The notes beneath the pieces are model-generated. The model saw nothing but the letters and a program-made list of their open reading frames with translations. It was not told the DNA's origin and did no database searches. This document shows positions 63,943 through 64,000 of a DNA stretch of 64,000 bases, one piece after another. Made by a program: the position numbers and the translations under genes. The stretch comes from Sphingorhabdus wooponensis (GTDB taxonomy: Bacteria; Pseudomonadota; Alphaproteobacteria; Sphingomonadales; Sphingomonadaceae). Within the stretch, counting starts at the first letter, position 1, and each line of letters starts with the position of its first letter. The stretch spans positions 378,001 through 442,000 of the forward strand of contig NZ_RWJI01000001.1 in assembly GCF_003933235.1 (NCBI RefSeq), written 5' to 3'.

Positions 63943-64000
63943 GTGTACGCACCATTTCTGTTGTGTTGCACTGCACAATAAATGCAAATGCAAACTATGT

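Noticed and set aside
1-64000. CRISPR array, intact insertion sequence or prophage
   Set aside because: No regularly spaced repeats, transposase or phage genes were seen; the only mobile-type sequence is the small element at 58794.

Overview
The window looks like a stretch of a Sphingomonadales (Alphaproteobacteria) chromosome of moderate GC content. The evidence is the gene content: a TonB-dependent receptor of the sphingomonad type, the hflK-hflC-degP set, the fabD-fabG-acpP-fabF-mltG block, a LOV-HTH photoreceptor like EL222 of Erythrobacter, phasin plus acetoacetyl-CoA reductase, and an alphaproteobacterial elongator tRNA-Met. I saw no prophage, plasmid genes, intact transposase or CRISPR array. 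Most of the window is core metabolism and envelope maintenance. Functions are assigned from motifs and recalled families; no database search was possible.

Layout. 1-8 kb: end of an acyl-CoA synthetase, TlyA-type rRNA methyltransferase, lipoprotein, a small structured transcription unit, SppA, inorganic pyrophosphatase, hisS-prfA. 8-15.6 kb: the most interesting region. Four genes on the minus strand overlap one another by 4 bases: a GH31 sulfoquinovosidase, a LacI-type regulator, an aldo/keto reductase and an SsuD-like flavin monooxygenase. A TonB-dependent receptor is divergent from them. Together they look like a sphingomonad version of the oxidative sulfoquinovose (sulfo-SMO) pathway. 15.7-29.5 kb: BlaI/BlaR-like pair with two operators, metallo-hydrolase, nadA, PBP1-type synthase, trypsin-like protease, orphan solute-binding lipoprotein, DUF4112 protein, RNase T2, nadC, folE, transaldolase. 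29.6-40 kb: priA, an SdsA-type alkylsulfatase, and the fatty-acid/peptidoglycan block mltG-fabF-acpP-fabG-ECH-fabD, then LD-carboxypeptidase. 40-48.8 kb: Mpl-type ligase, rpsF-rpsR-rplI, 2H phosphoesterase, tRNA-Met, FNR-type regulator, zinc-finger protein, ABC ATPase-nadB, dipeptidase. 48.8-64 kb: amidohydrolase, degP-hflC-hflK, mrp, an orphan molybdopterin oxidoreductase subunit, hemH, phbB, a MITE-like element, RHH protein, LOV-LuxR photoreceptor, murA, HCCA isomerase-SDR-clpS, phasin.

How the genes work together. In the sulfoquinovose region, the receptor could bring sulfoquinovosyl glycosides into the periplasm and the GH31 enzyme release free sulfoquinovose. The flavin enzyme would then cleave the C-S bond to sulfite and 6-oxo-glucose, and the aldo/keto reductase make glucose. 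The GH31 protein carries the K-E-R-W-Y sulfonate-recognition set at spacings matching known sulfoquinovosidases. The monooxygenase keeps the SsuD active-site residues. No flavin reductase or inner-membrane transporter is present in the cluster. nadA, nadB and nadC give a complete de novo quinolinate route but at three separate loci. phbB and phasin point to polyhydroxybutyrate storage.
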